Source: CAZAGD01 sp049699975
GTDB taxonomy: Bacteria > Desulfobacterota > SM23-61
DNA: 36,734 bases
Reading direction: 5' to 3'
Assembly (NCBI GenBank): GCA_049699975.1
Contig: JBNAWB010000007.1
Location: forward strand, 1-36,734
Shown: positions 23,854-32,092 of the stretch, piece by piece
Layout of the letters: each line of letters opens with the position of its first letter
How positions within the stretch are numbered: the first letter of the stretch is position 1
Notes under the pieces: generated by a model
The model's database searches: none
Seen by the model: the letters and a program-made list of their open reading frames with translations, nothing else
Told to the model about the DNA's origin: nothing
Position numbers and translations under genes: made by a program

Positions 23854-24800
23854 GGAAATAAGGATGCCCCCCTTTGTTCATACCAATGGCGAATATAATT
23901 CCAAATTTCCTCGGCCGTCTCGGCAAAATGAAAAAGATCTTTATCTTGCGGATCGATAGTTCCCTCGGCCACCATAAAATCAGCATCAAAAACCCGGCGC
24001 CAGTATCTCTTGCCCACTAAGATAACGGGGAGAGGTTTGATTTTGCCAGTTTGAATCAAGCATAATGCTTCGAAAAGCTCATCCAGAGTACCATATCCCC
24101 CAGGGAAAGCTACAAAAGCTTTGGCCCGCATCATGAAGTGCATTTTGCGCAAACCAAAATACCTAAATTGAAAACATAATTCGGGGGTAATATAAGGATT
24201 AGGAACTTGCTCCCGCGGCAGGAAAATGTTTAAGCCGGCAGATTTTGCTCCTACATCATAGGCCCCTCTGTTGGCCGCTTCCATCAAGCCTGGTCCGCCA
24301 CCGGTAATGATGATCAGCCGGTTATCGCAAATTCCTGCACCTGCTTGCCCCACCAGGCGGCCAAATTCCCTGGCCACGTCGTAATAATGGCTTTTGGCCA
24401 ATATGCGCTTGGCTATATTTAGTTGCCGTTTTAAAGATTTATCTCGGGGATGCTTCTTAATCAATTCCAGGAGTTCGGCCAATTTTTGCTTAGCTTTAGC
24501 TTTCTCCACAATGCGTGTTCCCCCAAATACTACAATAGTCGCTAAAACACCATTCTCGTCAAAAATAAGGTCGGGTTTTAAAAACTCCAACTGTAATCTT
24601 GCTCCGCGGAGTTCCTCCCTTTGCAAAAGGGCAAAGTCACAATCTGCCCGGCAATAACTAGGGCTGTTTAATATTTTCTGCAGGCGTTCTTGGATTTCTT
24701 TTTCTTCTTCCGATTCTGTTAGAATCTTCTTGGGAGTTAAGGGCTCAGGACAAACTGGCGCAGAAGAAAAGGCTGAGCGGCCAGACTTTTTTGCCGTCAT
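23850..24800 (-). CDS. LOG family protein (TIGR00730, lysine decarboxylase-like fold)
   Basis: 316 residues with a strong GAGGAGGG site. The family signatures are GGGPGLMEAANRGA (167-180) and PGGYGTLDE (233-241), with conserved R215-type region FQFRYFGLRKMHFM. LOG proteins are nucleotide 5'-monophosphate phosphoribohydrolases; despite the old name they are not decarboxylases. An N-terminal extension of about 85 residues precedes the Rossmann core, typical of the longer bacterial group. Neighbouring PHP and ThiF genes suggest nucleotide-related chemistry, but this is context only. Confidence 0.88.
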   Translation of the reverse strand: MTAKKSGRSAFSSAPVCPEPLTPKKILTESEEEKEIQERLQKILNSPSYCRADCDFALLQREELRGARLQLEFLKPDLIFDENGVLATIVVFGGTRIVEKAKAKQKLAELLELIKKHPRDKSLKRQLNIAKRILAKSHYYDVAREFGRLVGQAGAGICDNRLIIITGGGPGLMEAANRGAYDVGAKSAGLNIFLPREQVPNPYITPELCFQFRYFGLRKMHFMMRAKAFVAFPGGYGTLDELFEALCLIQTGKIKPLPVILVGKRYWRRVFDADFMVAEGTIDPQDKDLFHFAETAEEIWNYIRHWYEQRGASLFP

Positions 24801-24876
24801 TTTCCCTCCTCAATTAAATAATATATTTGGTGGTCAATCATCTGTTTATTCTTAAGGCAACTTTTAACCCCAGAGA

Positions 24877-25752
24877 TTATCCTAAAGAAATCACTTCCGC
24901 CGTAGCGCTAAAGGAATCTAAAAAAAAGAGGCGATTGCGCAAAGGTTGCCCCAAGCCAGTTATAATCTTTACTGTTTCTTGGACCTGCAAGGAGGCTACC
25001 GCAGAGACGATGCCAGGCAAGTTTCCTAATTCTACCTCAATACCTTTCTCGGGGGCGTTTTGGGGATCACCGTAAATGATTTGAAAACCAGGATCTTCTG
25101 GATAGATAACCATGATCTGTCCGCTGAATCCTGCGACAGCGCCGTGCACAAGAGGAACTTTTTCCTGACGACAGGCTTTTTCTAAGAGAAATCTGCTCGG
25201 CAAATTATCCAGCGCATCGATAGCTACATTTACTCCTTTGATCAATGAATTTAATTCCTTCTCCCTTACAAACCCAGCATGAGCTACTACCTCAGTGGCC
25301 GCATTGATCTTCGCCAATTCTTTTAGGGCGACTTGAACTTTCATTTCCCCCACATTGTTTTCGGCGGCCAAAGCTTGGCGATTTAGATTGTCCTCGCTAA
25401 AAGAATCTCCATCAGCGAGAATCAGACTTCCTAAACCCATGCGGGCCAGTAGTTGGGCCACTGTTCCTCCCAATCCTCCTGCGCCCAAGATGAGAACTTT
25501 GGCTTGCAGCAATCGTAATTGCCCGGTAACCCCCAAGGTACCTATATTGCGAAGATAACGCAGAGGAATAACGCCCGCTTCCAGGGCAGCAATTTCTACA
25601 GTTCTCTTCGCTAAACCAAAAAACTTAGCTAGCCGATCGCGATCGGCTAAAGTAATGGTGGGCCAGGTTTTTTTGTCGGGAGCTAAATGAGACTGAGCAC
25701 ATTTGAGAATATGCTCGCGTAGATCCGCCGCCTCTTCATTTTTGACCATCAT
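24877..25752 (-). CDS. ThiF/HesA/MoeB-type E1-like adenylyltransferase
   Basis: 291 residues. The ATP-binding core is clear: GAGGLGGTVAQLLARMG (90-106), D114/D116 in LADGD, DNLNRQ (121-126) with the arginine finger, K138, and DALDNLPSR (179-187). The protein has an N-terminal ~75-residue helical extension and lacks the two CxxC zinc pairs of typical MoeB/ThiF. Such E1-like enzymes adenylate the C-terminal glycine of small sulfur carriers or activate other carboxylates. No ThiS/MoaD-like partner is visible in the window. It follows korC by 39 nt, so it belongs to the same transcript. Substrate unknown. Confidence 0.87.
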   Translation of the reverse strand: MMVKNEEAADLREHILKCAQSHLAPDKKTWPTITLADRDRLAKFFGLAKRTVEIAALEAGVIPLRYLRNIGTLGVTGQLRLLQAKVLILGAGGLGGTVAQLLARMGLGSLILADGDSFSEDNLNRQALAAENNVGEMKVQVALKELAKINAATEVVAHAGFVREKELNSLIKGVNVAIDALDNLPSRFLLEKACRQEKVPLVHGAVAGFSGQIMVIYPEDPGFQIIYGDPQNAPEKGIEVELGNLPGIVSAVASLQVQETVKIITGLGQPLRNRLFFLDSFSATAEVISLG

Positions 25753-25791
25753 CTTCTATTCCCTCATGGTTTTCTAATGGGGCCGCAAATT

Positions 25792-26346
25792 TTAGCGCCT
25801 TAAATAATTTTTAGCAAACTCCGCCCCTTGGCGGATAGCCGATTCATTTAAAGGGATGAAGCTGTGATAACGTTCTTCAAAAATTAAGGGTAAAGCGGAA
25901 ATCAAATTTTCTATTCTGACTACCTTAGTCTTTTCTACAAAAGCTCCGATGAGGATCATATTTGCTAAACGTTCCTGGCCAAGGTTTTGGGCTATTTCCA
26001 AAGCTGGGACGCCCCAAATTTCTAAATCTGCCCGGGCCACTTCTTGGGGATCAAGCAAGCAACTATTGAGCATGAGCAACCCTTCCGGCTTAATTCTCTT
26101 CTCGTACTTCATTAGCGCCGACTTGCTCATGATAATTGCCGCCTGCGGCGCCCACACAATGGGCGACCTAATCTCTTCCTCCGCAATTACCACTGTGCAC
26201 TCCGCGTGGCCGCCTCTCTTCTCCACGCCATATAAAGGAAGGTAAGTTACTTGCAAATTCTCGAGGAAGGCTGCCTGAGCTAATAAGTTACCAATGACCA
26301 TGACTCCTTGGCCGCCTACCCCAGCCATAATAATTTCTTGATACAT
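25792..26346 (-). CDS. korC: 2-oxoacid:ferredoxin oxidoreductase, gamma subunit
   Basis: 184 residues. Start MYQEIIMAGVGGQGVMVIGN with the gamma-subunit glycine motif GVGGQG, then YLPLYGVEKRGGHAECTVVI, the conserved RGG segment of KorC/VorC-type subunits. It is the third core gene of the complex that oxidatively decarboxylates 2-oxoacids to acyl-CoA with reduction of ferredoxin, or the reverse. Gene order korD-A-B-C is the usual one for 2-oxoglutarate or branched-chain 2-oxoacid enzymes. Which oxoacid is used cannot be told by eye. Confidence 0.92.
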   Translation of the reverse strand: MYQEIIMAGVGGQGVMVIGNLLAQAAFLENLQVTYLPLYGVEKRGGHAECTVVIAEEEIRSPIVWAPQAAIIMSKSALMKYEKRIKPEGLLMLNSCLLDPQEVARADLEIWGVPALEIAQNLGQERLANMILIGAFVEKTKVVRIENLISALPLIFEERYHSFIPLNESAIRQGAEFAKNYLRR

Positions 26347-26380
26347 AAAAAGTCACTCCCCCTCCTGAGCTGAAAAGTAT

Positions 26381-27121
26381 TTATTCTCTTGGCTCCTTGA
26401 AGATACCTAAAGGGAAAAAAGGAATAAGCTCATTTTCAATGCGCGCTAACGCTTGTTGTGGTTTCATTCCCCAGTTCGTAGGGCAGGCGGAAAGAAATTC
26501 CACAAAGGAAAAGCCTTTTCCTTGGATCTGTATCTCAAAAGCCTGACGGACGATTTTTTTCGCTTTGAGCACATTGGCCGCATTATGCACCGCCACCCGA
26601 GCTGAATAGGATGTTCCCCCTAAGCTGGCTATTAATTCGGCCATCCGAAAAGGGTAACCTGCCTGTTGGGAATCTCGCCCGTAAGGAGAAGTGGTGGTGG
26701 CCTGCCCTAACAGAGTAGTCGGCGCCATCTGCCCGCCGGTCATCCCGTAAACGGTATTATTCACAAATATCACCGTAATATTCTCTCCGCGGTTAGCCGT
26801 ATGCATAATTTCCGACAGGCCAATGGAAGCCAAATCGCCGTCTCCTTGATAAGTAAAGATGATCCGCTCCGGAAGAACTCTCTTCAAGCCAGTGGCCACG
26901 GCCGGTGCTCGGCCATGCGGAGCTTCCAAGACATCAATATCGAAATATTCATAGATGAATACTGAACAACCTACGCCGGCTACGCCGATGGTCTTTTCCC
27001 GCAGATTAAAATGATCTATAGCTTCGGCCACCAGGCGATGGATAAGACCATGGTGACACCCCGCACAAAAATGAAAAGGTACATCTACCAAGCTGGAGGG
27101 CCGACGAAAAACTTGCTTCAT
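26381..27121 (-). CDS. korB: 2-oxoacid:ferredoxin oxidoreductase, beta subunit (TPP-binding)
   Basis: 246 residues. It carries the thiamine diphosphate motif beginning GDGD (93-96) and running through LASIGLSEIMHTANR to VNNTVYGMTGGQ. Cysteines C19, C22, C52 and C213 (FCAGCHHG, GVGCS, SACPTNWG) match the [4Fe-4S] ligands of beta subunits. PHGRAPAVATGLKR is the usual segment next to the active site. The ATG follows GAGGAG. It works with korA and korC in a cytosolic complex. Confidence 0.94.
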   Translation of the reverse strand: MKQVFRRPSSLVDVPFHFCAGCHHGLIHRLVAEAIDHFNLREKTIGVAGVGCSVFIYEYFDIDVLEAPHGRAPAVATGLKRVLPERIIFTYQGDGDLASIGLSEIMHTANRGENITVIFVNNTVYGMTGGQMAPTTLLGQATTTSPYGRDSQQAGYPFRMAELIASLGGTSYSARVAVHNAANVLKAKKIVRQAFEIQIQGKGFSFVEFLSACPTNWGMKPQQALARIENELIPFFPLGIFKEPRE

Positions 27122-27130
27122 AAAATCTCC

Positions 27131-28180
27131 TCAATAAACTTTTTTTATCTCTTCCCAGATCTCTTCGGGAACTGGAGGAGAACCTGGGGGATGGCCATAA
27201 AAGAATACATTCGCTTGGCCACCTACGGCAAGTCTAACATCTTCCACCATCTGCCCCGTGTTCATTTCTATGGTTAAGAATTTCTTTCCAGCGTGGGCAA
27301 GTTGGCGGAGAGGTTCTTCAGGGAAAGGAAACAGAGTAATCGGGCGGAGAAGACCCACTTTTAATCCTTGCGTGCGGGCCATCTGGATTGCTGATTTCGA
27401 GACCCGCGCCGCCGTACCAAAAGCCACTACGATAAGCTCAGCGTCTTCAATCAGTTGGATTTCAAAACGTACTTCTTCTTTCTTCATCTGCTGGTATTTA
27501 GCAAAGAGCTTCCAATTATGCCGTTCCATCTCTCCTTCTTTTAAATAGAGAGATTTAATCAGCCGCGGTTTTCTTCCTGATGCTCCGGTTAAAATCCAAT
27601 CCTTAATCGGTAAAGACATGGATAGGAGAGGGTGCTCCACCATACTTTCCTGCATCTGGCCCAAAACAGCATCGGCCAAGACCACCACGGGATTCCGGTA
27701 CTTGTCGGCTAAGTCAAAGGCTAAGAAAGTAAGATCATGCATTTCCTGCACAGAATGAGGCGCTAAAACTATCGTCCGGTAATCCCCATGGCCTCCTCCC
27801 CGCGTGGCTTGAAAGTAATCACCCTGGGAAGCGGAAATCCCGCCTAATCCAGGACCACTGCGCATAATATTGACGATCACTCCCGGAAGCTCGCTCCCAG
27901 CCATATAGGAAATCCCTTCCTGCATTAAAGAAATTCCCGGGCTGGAAGAAGAGGTCATGGCTCTGGCTCCAGCAGCCGCTGCCCCCAAAAGCATGTTTAT
28001 AGAGGCAATTTCGCTCTCGGCCTGAATGAAACAACCTTCAACTTGGGGCAAATGTTTGGAGAAAAATTCGGGGATATCATTTTGTGGGGTAATAGGATAG
28101 CCAAAATAATAGCGACACCCTGCTTTGATTGCCCCGCGACATAAGGCTTCATTTCCTTTGATAAAGAGCCTCTTTTCCAC
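27131..28180 (-). CDS. korA: 2-oxoacid:ferredoxin oxidoreductase, alpha subunit
   Basis: 349 residues. The N-terminus (FIKGNEALCRGAIKAGCRYY, FGYPITPQNDIPEF) and GARAMTSSSSPGISLMQEGI are hallmark pyrimidine-binding features of KorA/VorB-type alpha subunits; the ending has the usual FLTIEMNTGQMVEDVRLAV. The start is GTG: the GGAGGT at the end of korD lies 10 nt upstream and probably serves as its ribosome site, so it is coupled to korD. Confidence 0.94.
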   Translation of the reverse strand: MEKRLFIKGNEALCRGAIKAGCRYYFGYPITPQNDIPEFFSKHLPQVEGCFIQAESEIASINMLLGAAAAGARAMTSSSSPGISLMQEGISYMAGSELPGVIVNIMRSGPGLGGISASQGDYFQATRGGGHGDYRTIVLAPHSVQEMHDLTFLAFDLADKYRNPVVVLADAVLGQMQESMVEHPLLSMSLPIKDWILTGASGRKPRLIKSLYLKEGEMERHNWKLFAKYQQMKKEEVRFEIQLIEDAELIVVAFGTAARVSKSAIQMARTQGLKVGLLRPITLFPFPEEPLRQLAHAGKKFLTIEMNTGQMVEDVRLAVGGQANVFFYGHPPGSPPVPEEIWEEIKKVY

Positions 28181-28188
28181 TCCTTAAC

Positions 28189-28398
28189 CTACCTCCATAC
28201 TTCAATAACTACATCCGGACATACTTCCGCGCAAAGAGCACAACCCGTGCACTCCCCATTCTGACTATCGGCGAATTCTGCCGGATAAACTCCTTGCTCA
28301 TTCATCTCTGCACTTAGTTTAATTAATTTTTTGGGACAAGCTAATAGACAAAGTCCACAAGATTTGCAGCGCTCTTGCTTAATAATTATTCTCCCCAT
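28189..28398 (-). CDS. korD: 2-oxoacid oxidoreductase ferredoxin subunit (2[4Fe-4S])
   Basis: 69 residues with two complete cluster motifs: C11-C14-C17-C21 (CKSCGLCLLACP) and C50-C53-C56-C60 (CTGCALCAEVCP). Length and position as first gene before korA fit the delta/ferredoxin subunit of the KOR complex, which passes electrons to external ferredoxin. Its 3' end carries the ribosome site for korA. Confidence 0.93.
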   Translation of the reverse strand: MGRIIIKQERCKSCGLCLLACPKKLIKLSAEMNEQGVYPAEFADSQNGECTGCALCAEVCPDVVIEVWR

Positions 28399-28724
28399 GG
28401 ACCACCAAAATTTCTCAAAAAATTTTTATAAAATTTAATTTAACATGATGGTTAAATTATGATCAAGAAGAATCTGGATTAATCCATTTGTTTTTTGGTA
28501 AAATAAAAAAATATTTGCAGCATATTAATAGGCTAATTATATTCCCCTTTCGTAAATTGGCCATATAAAAGATATTTGAGCAATCATAAAGATGGAGGAG
28601 TGGGATCTTTTTTAAAGAGGGAAAGCCAGAAGGGTAGCTCTACGTTTTATATTTAATTGCGAGGCAGGTTATAAATCGTCCTTTTTATATTGTCAAAAAA
28701 TCGTAGAAAGAAAGGGAAAGAAAT
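28399..28724. other. Divergent intergenic region between kor operon and TsaC-type gene
   Basis: 326 nt, AT-rich. The right part should hold the plus-strand promoter of the TsaC-type gene, which I cannot place with confidence. The left part holds the dyad and promoter-like boxes for the kor operon. Confidence 0.6.
28436..28466 (-). promoter_or_regulatory. Putative kor promoter overlapped by a perfect 9-bp dyad
   Basis: TAATTTAAC and GTTAAATTA (28436-28444 and 28451-28459) form a perfect dyad with a 6-nt spacer. On the minus strand TTGATC (28461-28466) and TTAAAT (28438-28443), 17 nt apart, make a moderate sigma-70-type promoter whose spacer and -10 box the dyad covers. This is the layout of a repressor operator. 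The promoter boxes each match only four of six consensus bases. Confidence 0.45.
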
Positions 28725-29333
28725 ATGATGATTAAAATAAATCCCCGGAATCCGCAAAGCAGATTAATTCGTCGAGTCGTAGAAATCTTGGAAGACGGAG
28801 GGGTTATTGCTTATCCCACCGATACGATTTATGGATTTGGGTGTTCTCTCTACAACAAAAAAGGTATTGAACGGATCTATCAAATTAAAGGGATCGAAAA
28901 AAATCGTCCTTTCAGCTTTATCTGCGCCGATCTAAAAGACATAAGTATGTATGCTAAAGTTTCCAATTACGCCTATAAGACGATGAAAAGGCTCCTTCCT
29001 GGCCCATACACCTTTATTCTTGAAGGAACGAAACTTGTTCCCAAAATCATGCTAACTCGCCGCAAAACAGCCGGTATTCGGGTACCCAATAACCCCATCT
29101 GTTTAGCCTTAGTTAGAGAGCTGGGCCACCCCATAATCAGTACCAGTGCTACTACTTCCGCAGGAGAGATATTTTATGACCCGGCCGAGATAGAAAAAAA
29201 GGTGGGAAAACTACTCGATGTGGTAATTGATGGGGGAATTCTGGTTTCGGAGCCTTCCAGCGTCATCGACTTGACTGAAGAAACGCCTAAAATTATAAGA
29301 AAAGGGAAAGGAGATGTTAGTTTTTTCCTTTGA
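28725..29333 (+). CDS. TsaC/Sua5/YciO family protein (threonylcarbamoyl-AMP synthase-like)
   Basis: 202 residues. The YrdC-like domain is recognised by GGVIAYPTDTIYGFGCSLYN, the KNRPFSFI segment (K-x-R-P), LPGPYTFIL, and TAGIRVPNNPI with STSATTSAG near 145. The core makes L-threonylcarbamoyl-AMP for the tRNA t6A modification. The length matches the short, single-domain TsaC/YciO group; YciO proteins may have another role. It is the only plus-strand gene in the right half of the window and ends at a strong hairpin facing the redox cluster. Confidence 0.9.
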   Translation: MMIKINPRNPQSRLIRRVVEILEDGGVIAYPTDTIYGFGCSLYNKKGIERIYQIKGIEKNRPFSFICADLKDISMYAKVSNYAYKTMKRLLPGPYTFILEGTKLVPKIMLTRRKTAGIRVPNNPICLALVRELGHPIISTSATTSAGEIFYDPAEIEKKVGKLLDVVIDGGILVSEPSSVIDLTEETPKIIRKGKGDVSFFL

Positions 29334-29358
29334 TGGTGAGCTCAGGTAGGAAATGATA

Positions 29359-29399
29359 TTTGGCTCTATTCTCCCCTCCTGGCGGAGAATAGAGCCAAA
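29359..29399. terminator. Bidirectional terminator-like hairpin between convergent genes
   Basis: TTTGGCTCTATTCTCC (29359-29374) is perfectly inverted at 29384-29399 around a 9-nt loop, 16 bp of stem. It lies 25 nt after the TsaC-type stop and 14 nt from the NuoF-like stop. It lacks a long T-run, but location and stem strength support termination of both transcripts. Confidence 0.7.
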
Positions 29400-29413
29400 C
29401 AGTCTTTATTCCA

Positions 29414-30856
29414 TCAGGCTGCTAATTTAATCACCTTTTCTGTTCCAGAAACGAGGTCTTTACAGAAACGAGCAGGGCAAGACTTGCGCAGATGACTTTC
29501 GTATTCGTGGCGAAAATACCTGAGGCTGGTGAGCAAGGGGGTCATGGCTAATTTACCAAAAGAACAGCGAGCTTCACTTTGGATGCGTTTAGCAAAGATT
29601 TCTAAAGTCTCTAAATCTCCTGCTTCTCCAAATCCTTTCATTAAGCGATTCAAGATGGCCAGGACACTACGGATAGCCCTGGCACATGGATGACATCGCT
29701 CGCACGCTTCCGCCGCCAATTGGGAAAGGGAATAACGAGTCATATCTACCAGACACACACTTTCATCCATCAACACTATATACCCCGATCCAACTTGCCA
29801 GCCTAAGTGATCTAAAGAATCAAAATCCAAAGGAATATTCTGGAATCTTGCTGGGAAAATACCACCGGCCACACCCCCCAACTGAAAAGCTTTTATATTT
29901 TCCAGCTCCAGCAATCCTCTCTCCTCACCTTCGGCCATTTTTATCAGATCCAACAAGGTGCTTCCTAAAGGCGCTTCCACTAAACAGGGGTGACCGGTCT
30001 TTCCGGTAAGGGCGTAAATTTTTGTTCCCGCTGCTTGCCCTTTACCTAATGATTTGAACCAATCAGCTCCCTTATTAATAATAAGGGGAATATTCATATA
30101 AGTTTCTACATTATTTATATAAAATAACTTTGGCCATTCCTCCGCATATGGGAAGTTTTCGTATGGCTCTTCTTCTGGATTAAAAAGCGCCCGCGCACAT
30201 TCCCCACAGATAAAGGGATTACTTTCTTTGGGCAGATGATCTTCATTAATCGCTTCTCTAACCTCAATATCAAAACTGAAGGGTTGGGCCAGAATGTTCC
30301 GCCCCAAATACCGTCGGGCGCGCGCCGCTTCCAGAGCGCGATGCAAGCGCCGAAAGGCTAAAGGTTTATAAGCTGAAGGAACATAAATTAGGCCTTTACT
30401 TATTCCACCCAGAGCATAAGCAGTTATAGCCATGCCCTCGATAAGGGCAAATGGATTACTTTCCAAGAGAGTTCTTTCTATCCAAGCTTCTCCTGGGCCA
30501 CCCAACCTCGCGGAAACTAGGTAGCGAGGAAGATGCGGCACCCGGCGGTAAGCCGCCCACGTCTCTCCTGTAAGTTGCCCGGCAAATCCCCGATCCCGAA
30601 GTCCGGCTTCTTTTACTTCAGCCACTACTTTTTCAGGGGGCATTTTGGTCAAGACTTTTTCTAAAGCCTTAAATCCTTCATGCTGCCCATACGCTTCTAA
30701 ATCTTCAGGATTAATTAACCCACAATTTTTCATTATTTCTCGCTTTTGTCTGGAAATAAATTCTTTATAGGCATTCGCTTCCATGAGGCGAATTGTAGAT
30801 CCATGCGTTAGATAATAATCTGCCGTATATGTTCTCATTTTTTCTCCGTTCATCAT
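29414..30856 (-). CDS. NuoF-like (51 kDa) subunit with degraded NADH/FMN motifs
   Basis: 480 residues, started at ATG-ATG after AAAGGAGG. The NuoF fold is clear from NPFICGECARALF, YINNVETYMNIPLIINKG, the SLBB-like middle and the C-terminal [4Fe-4S] ligands C385-C388-C391 (CERCHPC) and C431 (CSFGKLAMTP), plus CPARFC near the end. The usual FMN-loop RGRGGAGFPTG is altered to RDRGFAGQLTG (88-97), and NADEGEPG, which contacts NADH, is changed to SARLGGPG (115-122). I infer that the protein keeps its iron-sulfur centre but binds NADH and perhaps FMN poorly or not at all. It is encoded 48 nt after the receiver-NuoE gene, presumably forming a two-subunit module with it. Confidence 0.82.
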   Translation of the reverse strand: MMNGEKMRTYTADYYLTHGSTIRLMEANAYKEFISRQKREIMKNCGLINPEDLEAYGQHEGFKALEKVLTKMPPEKVVAEVKEAGLRDRGFAGQLTGETWAAYRRVPHLPRYLVSARLGGPGEAWIERTLLESNPFALIEGMAITAYALGGISKGLIYVPSAYKPLAFRRLHRALEAARARRYLGRNILAQPFSFDIEVREAINEDHLPKESNPFICGECARALFNPEEEPYENFPYAEEWPKLFYINNVETYMNIPLIINKGADWFKSLGKGQAAGTKIYALTGKTGHPCLVEAPLGSTLLDLIKMAEGEERGLLELENIKAFQLGGVAGGIFPARFQNIPLDFDSLDHLGWQVGSGYIVLMDESVCLVDMTRYSLSQLAAEACERCHPCARAIRSVLAILNRLMKGFGEAGDLETLEIFAKRIQSEARCSFGKLAMTPLLTSLRYFRHEYESHLRKSCPARFCKDLVSGTEKVIKLAA

Positions 30857-30904
30857 GGCTTCCTCCTTTCCCGGAATAATTCTTCCGACAAGCTCAATTC
30901 TTTT

Positions 30905-31849
30905 TTAAGCCGCTTTCTTCTCTTCGGCCACCTTCTCTTCCATCTCCTCGTATTTAGCTATGGCCTCTATAGCCAGGGCCGGGGTTCGGTTGCCGTAAGT
31001 TTCTTCATCGATGGTCATAACTGGCGCAATACCGCAGGCTCCCAGGCAGGCCACTTCTTCTAAGCTAAAGAGGAAATCATCCGTGGTATCTTTACCCGGC
31101 CTTAAGCCCAGATGATCTTTAATGGCTTGAATAATAGACGGAGCTCCGCGGAAGTGACAAGCCGTACCTCGACAGGCCCTTATAGTATGTTTCCCCCGCG
31201 GAGTTAGATGAAAGCGGTTATAAAAAGTTAAAACTCCAAAAATTTCGCTCCGCGTAACTCCCAAAGCCGAAGAAACTGTATCAAACGTAGCCTCGGGAAC
31301 ATAACCAAATACAGCTTGTATTTTTTGTAGAACAATTAACAAATCCCCTCGGCGCCCTTCATGCTGAGCACAGATCTCCTGCACCCGCCTGAATTTTTCA
31401 TCCTCTGTAGGTAAACCCTTTTCTTGGGTGGGGAGAGTAATTACTTTCGCCATCTTCACATTCCTCCTTTGTTCTTTATCGGTTAACATCCTTAAAACGT
31501 CATTCATAACCATGCCGATTTCTTTTATATCCACTGGCTTCATGGCCAAGAAAAATATTCCCTCTTGCCGAAGCTTTTGCGAAGTATCTATAGAAGAATC
31601 TGCAGTTAGAGCAATTATAGGTAAATGGGGATCACTTTTCTTTAATAAAGGGATTATTTCATAGTTGGGAATTCCTTCTATGGCGCTGTCGATAATTAAT
31701 ATATCTGCTTCTTTCTCTCTTACTTTTAAGAGTAGGTCGCTTAAGACATGGCTCCGAAAAATTTTTACTGGATAACTGGAAAGTTGAAAAAAAAGATATT
31801 CGCTAAAGGCTTCTTCTTCACTGGCGATTATTAGATTTCTTTTTTCCAT
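30905..31849 (-). CDS. Response-regulator receiver domain fused to NuoE-type [2Fe-2S] subunit
   Basis: 314 residues in one frame. Residues 1-125 form a receiver domain with phospho-acceptor D54 (ILIIDSAIEG), T82 and K104 (LAMKPVD); the acidic pair is E11/E12. Residues 133-314 are a NuoE/24-kDa subunit with [2Fe-2S] ligands C226/C231 (RACRGTACHFRGA) and C268/C272 (ACLGACGIAP), plus IQAVFGYVPEATF and GVLTFYNRFHLTP. An internal ATG (M133, 31453-31451) preceded by AAAGGAGG at proper spacing would give NuoE alone, so two products are possible. The outer start at 31849 has only a weak ribosome site. A sigma-54-like promoter lies 44 nt upstream. NuoE normally passes electrons beside NuoF. Confidence 0.85.
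   Translation of the reverse strand: MEKRNLIIASEEEAFSEYLFFQLSSYPVKIFRSHVLSDLLLKVREKEADILIIDSAIEGIPNYEIIPLLKKSDPHLPIIALTADSSIDTSQKLRQEGIFFLAMKPVDIKEIGMVMNDVLRMLTDKEQRRNVKMAKVITLPTQEKGLPTEDEKFRRVQEICAQHEGRRGDLLIVLQKIQAVFGYVPEATFDTVSSALGVTRSEIFGVLTFYNRFHLTPRGKHTIRACRGTACHFRGAPSIIQAIKDHLGLRPGKDTTDDFLFSLEEVACLGACGIAPVMTIDEETYGNRTPALAIEAIAKYEEMEEKVAEEKKAA
31446..31466 (-). promoter_or_regulatory. Internal ribosome site and start for free NuoE
   Basis: On the minus strand AAAGGAGG precedes ATG (31453-31451) by 9 nt inside the receiver-NuoE frame, exactly where the NuoE domain begins (MAKVITLPTQEK). This is the strongest ribosome site of the gene and suggests separate translation of the NuoE half, or an ancestral gene border. 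Confidence 0.65.
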
Positions 31850-31892
31850 CTCTAAAATTCCTTTTGCTTTTTTTACTTCCCATAGCTATTAA

Positions 31893-31908
31893 AACAATTT
31901 CCATGCCA
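31893..31908 (-). promoter_or_regulatory. Sigma-54-type promoter of the receiver-NuoE / NuoF operon
   Basis: The minus strand reads TGGCATG-GAAA-TTGTT, matching the sigma-54 consensus TGGCACG-N4-TTGCW except for T at the -12 C and T in the -24 element. The -12 end is 44 nt from the start codon. An NtrC-type activator is encoded just upstream. Confidence 0.6.
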
Positions 31909-32002
31909 TCTTTCGGTTATTTTTTAAAAATTATAATTCTTTGATTTTATTAATTATTTTTGATAAAAGGGCTCAATATATCTCTCCTCCAAGGCGAATT
32001 GA

Positions 32003-32092
32003 TGCATGTAAAAAATATGCAATAATTTTTTCTTTTTTAATTTCGAAGAGTTTTAAAATATGCAGTGCATAAGATTTTTATGCATGTATGCA
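32003..32092. promoter_or_regulatory. Three TGCAT/ATGCA dyads, candidate activator binding sites
   Basis: Dyads lie at 32003-32021 (TGCAT, 9-nt spacer, ATGCA), 32059-32071 (TATGCA-G-TGCATA) and 32081-32092 (TGCATGTATGCA). They are 95-200 nt upstream of the sigma-54-like promoter at 31893-31908, a typical distance for NtrC-family enhancer sites. The motif itself is not one I recognise. Confidence 0.5.
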
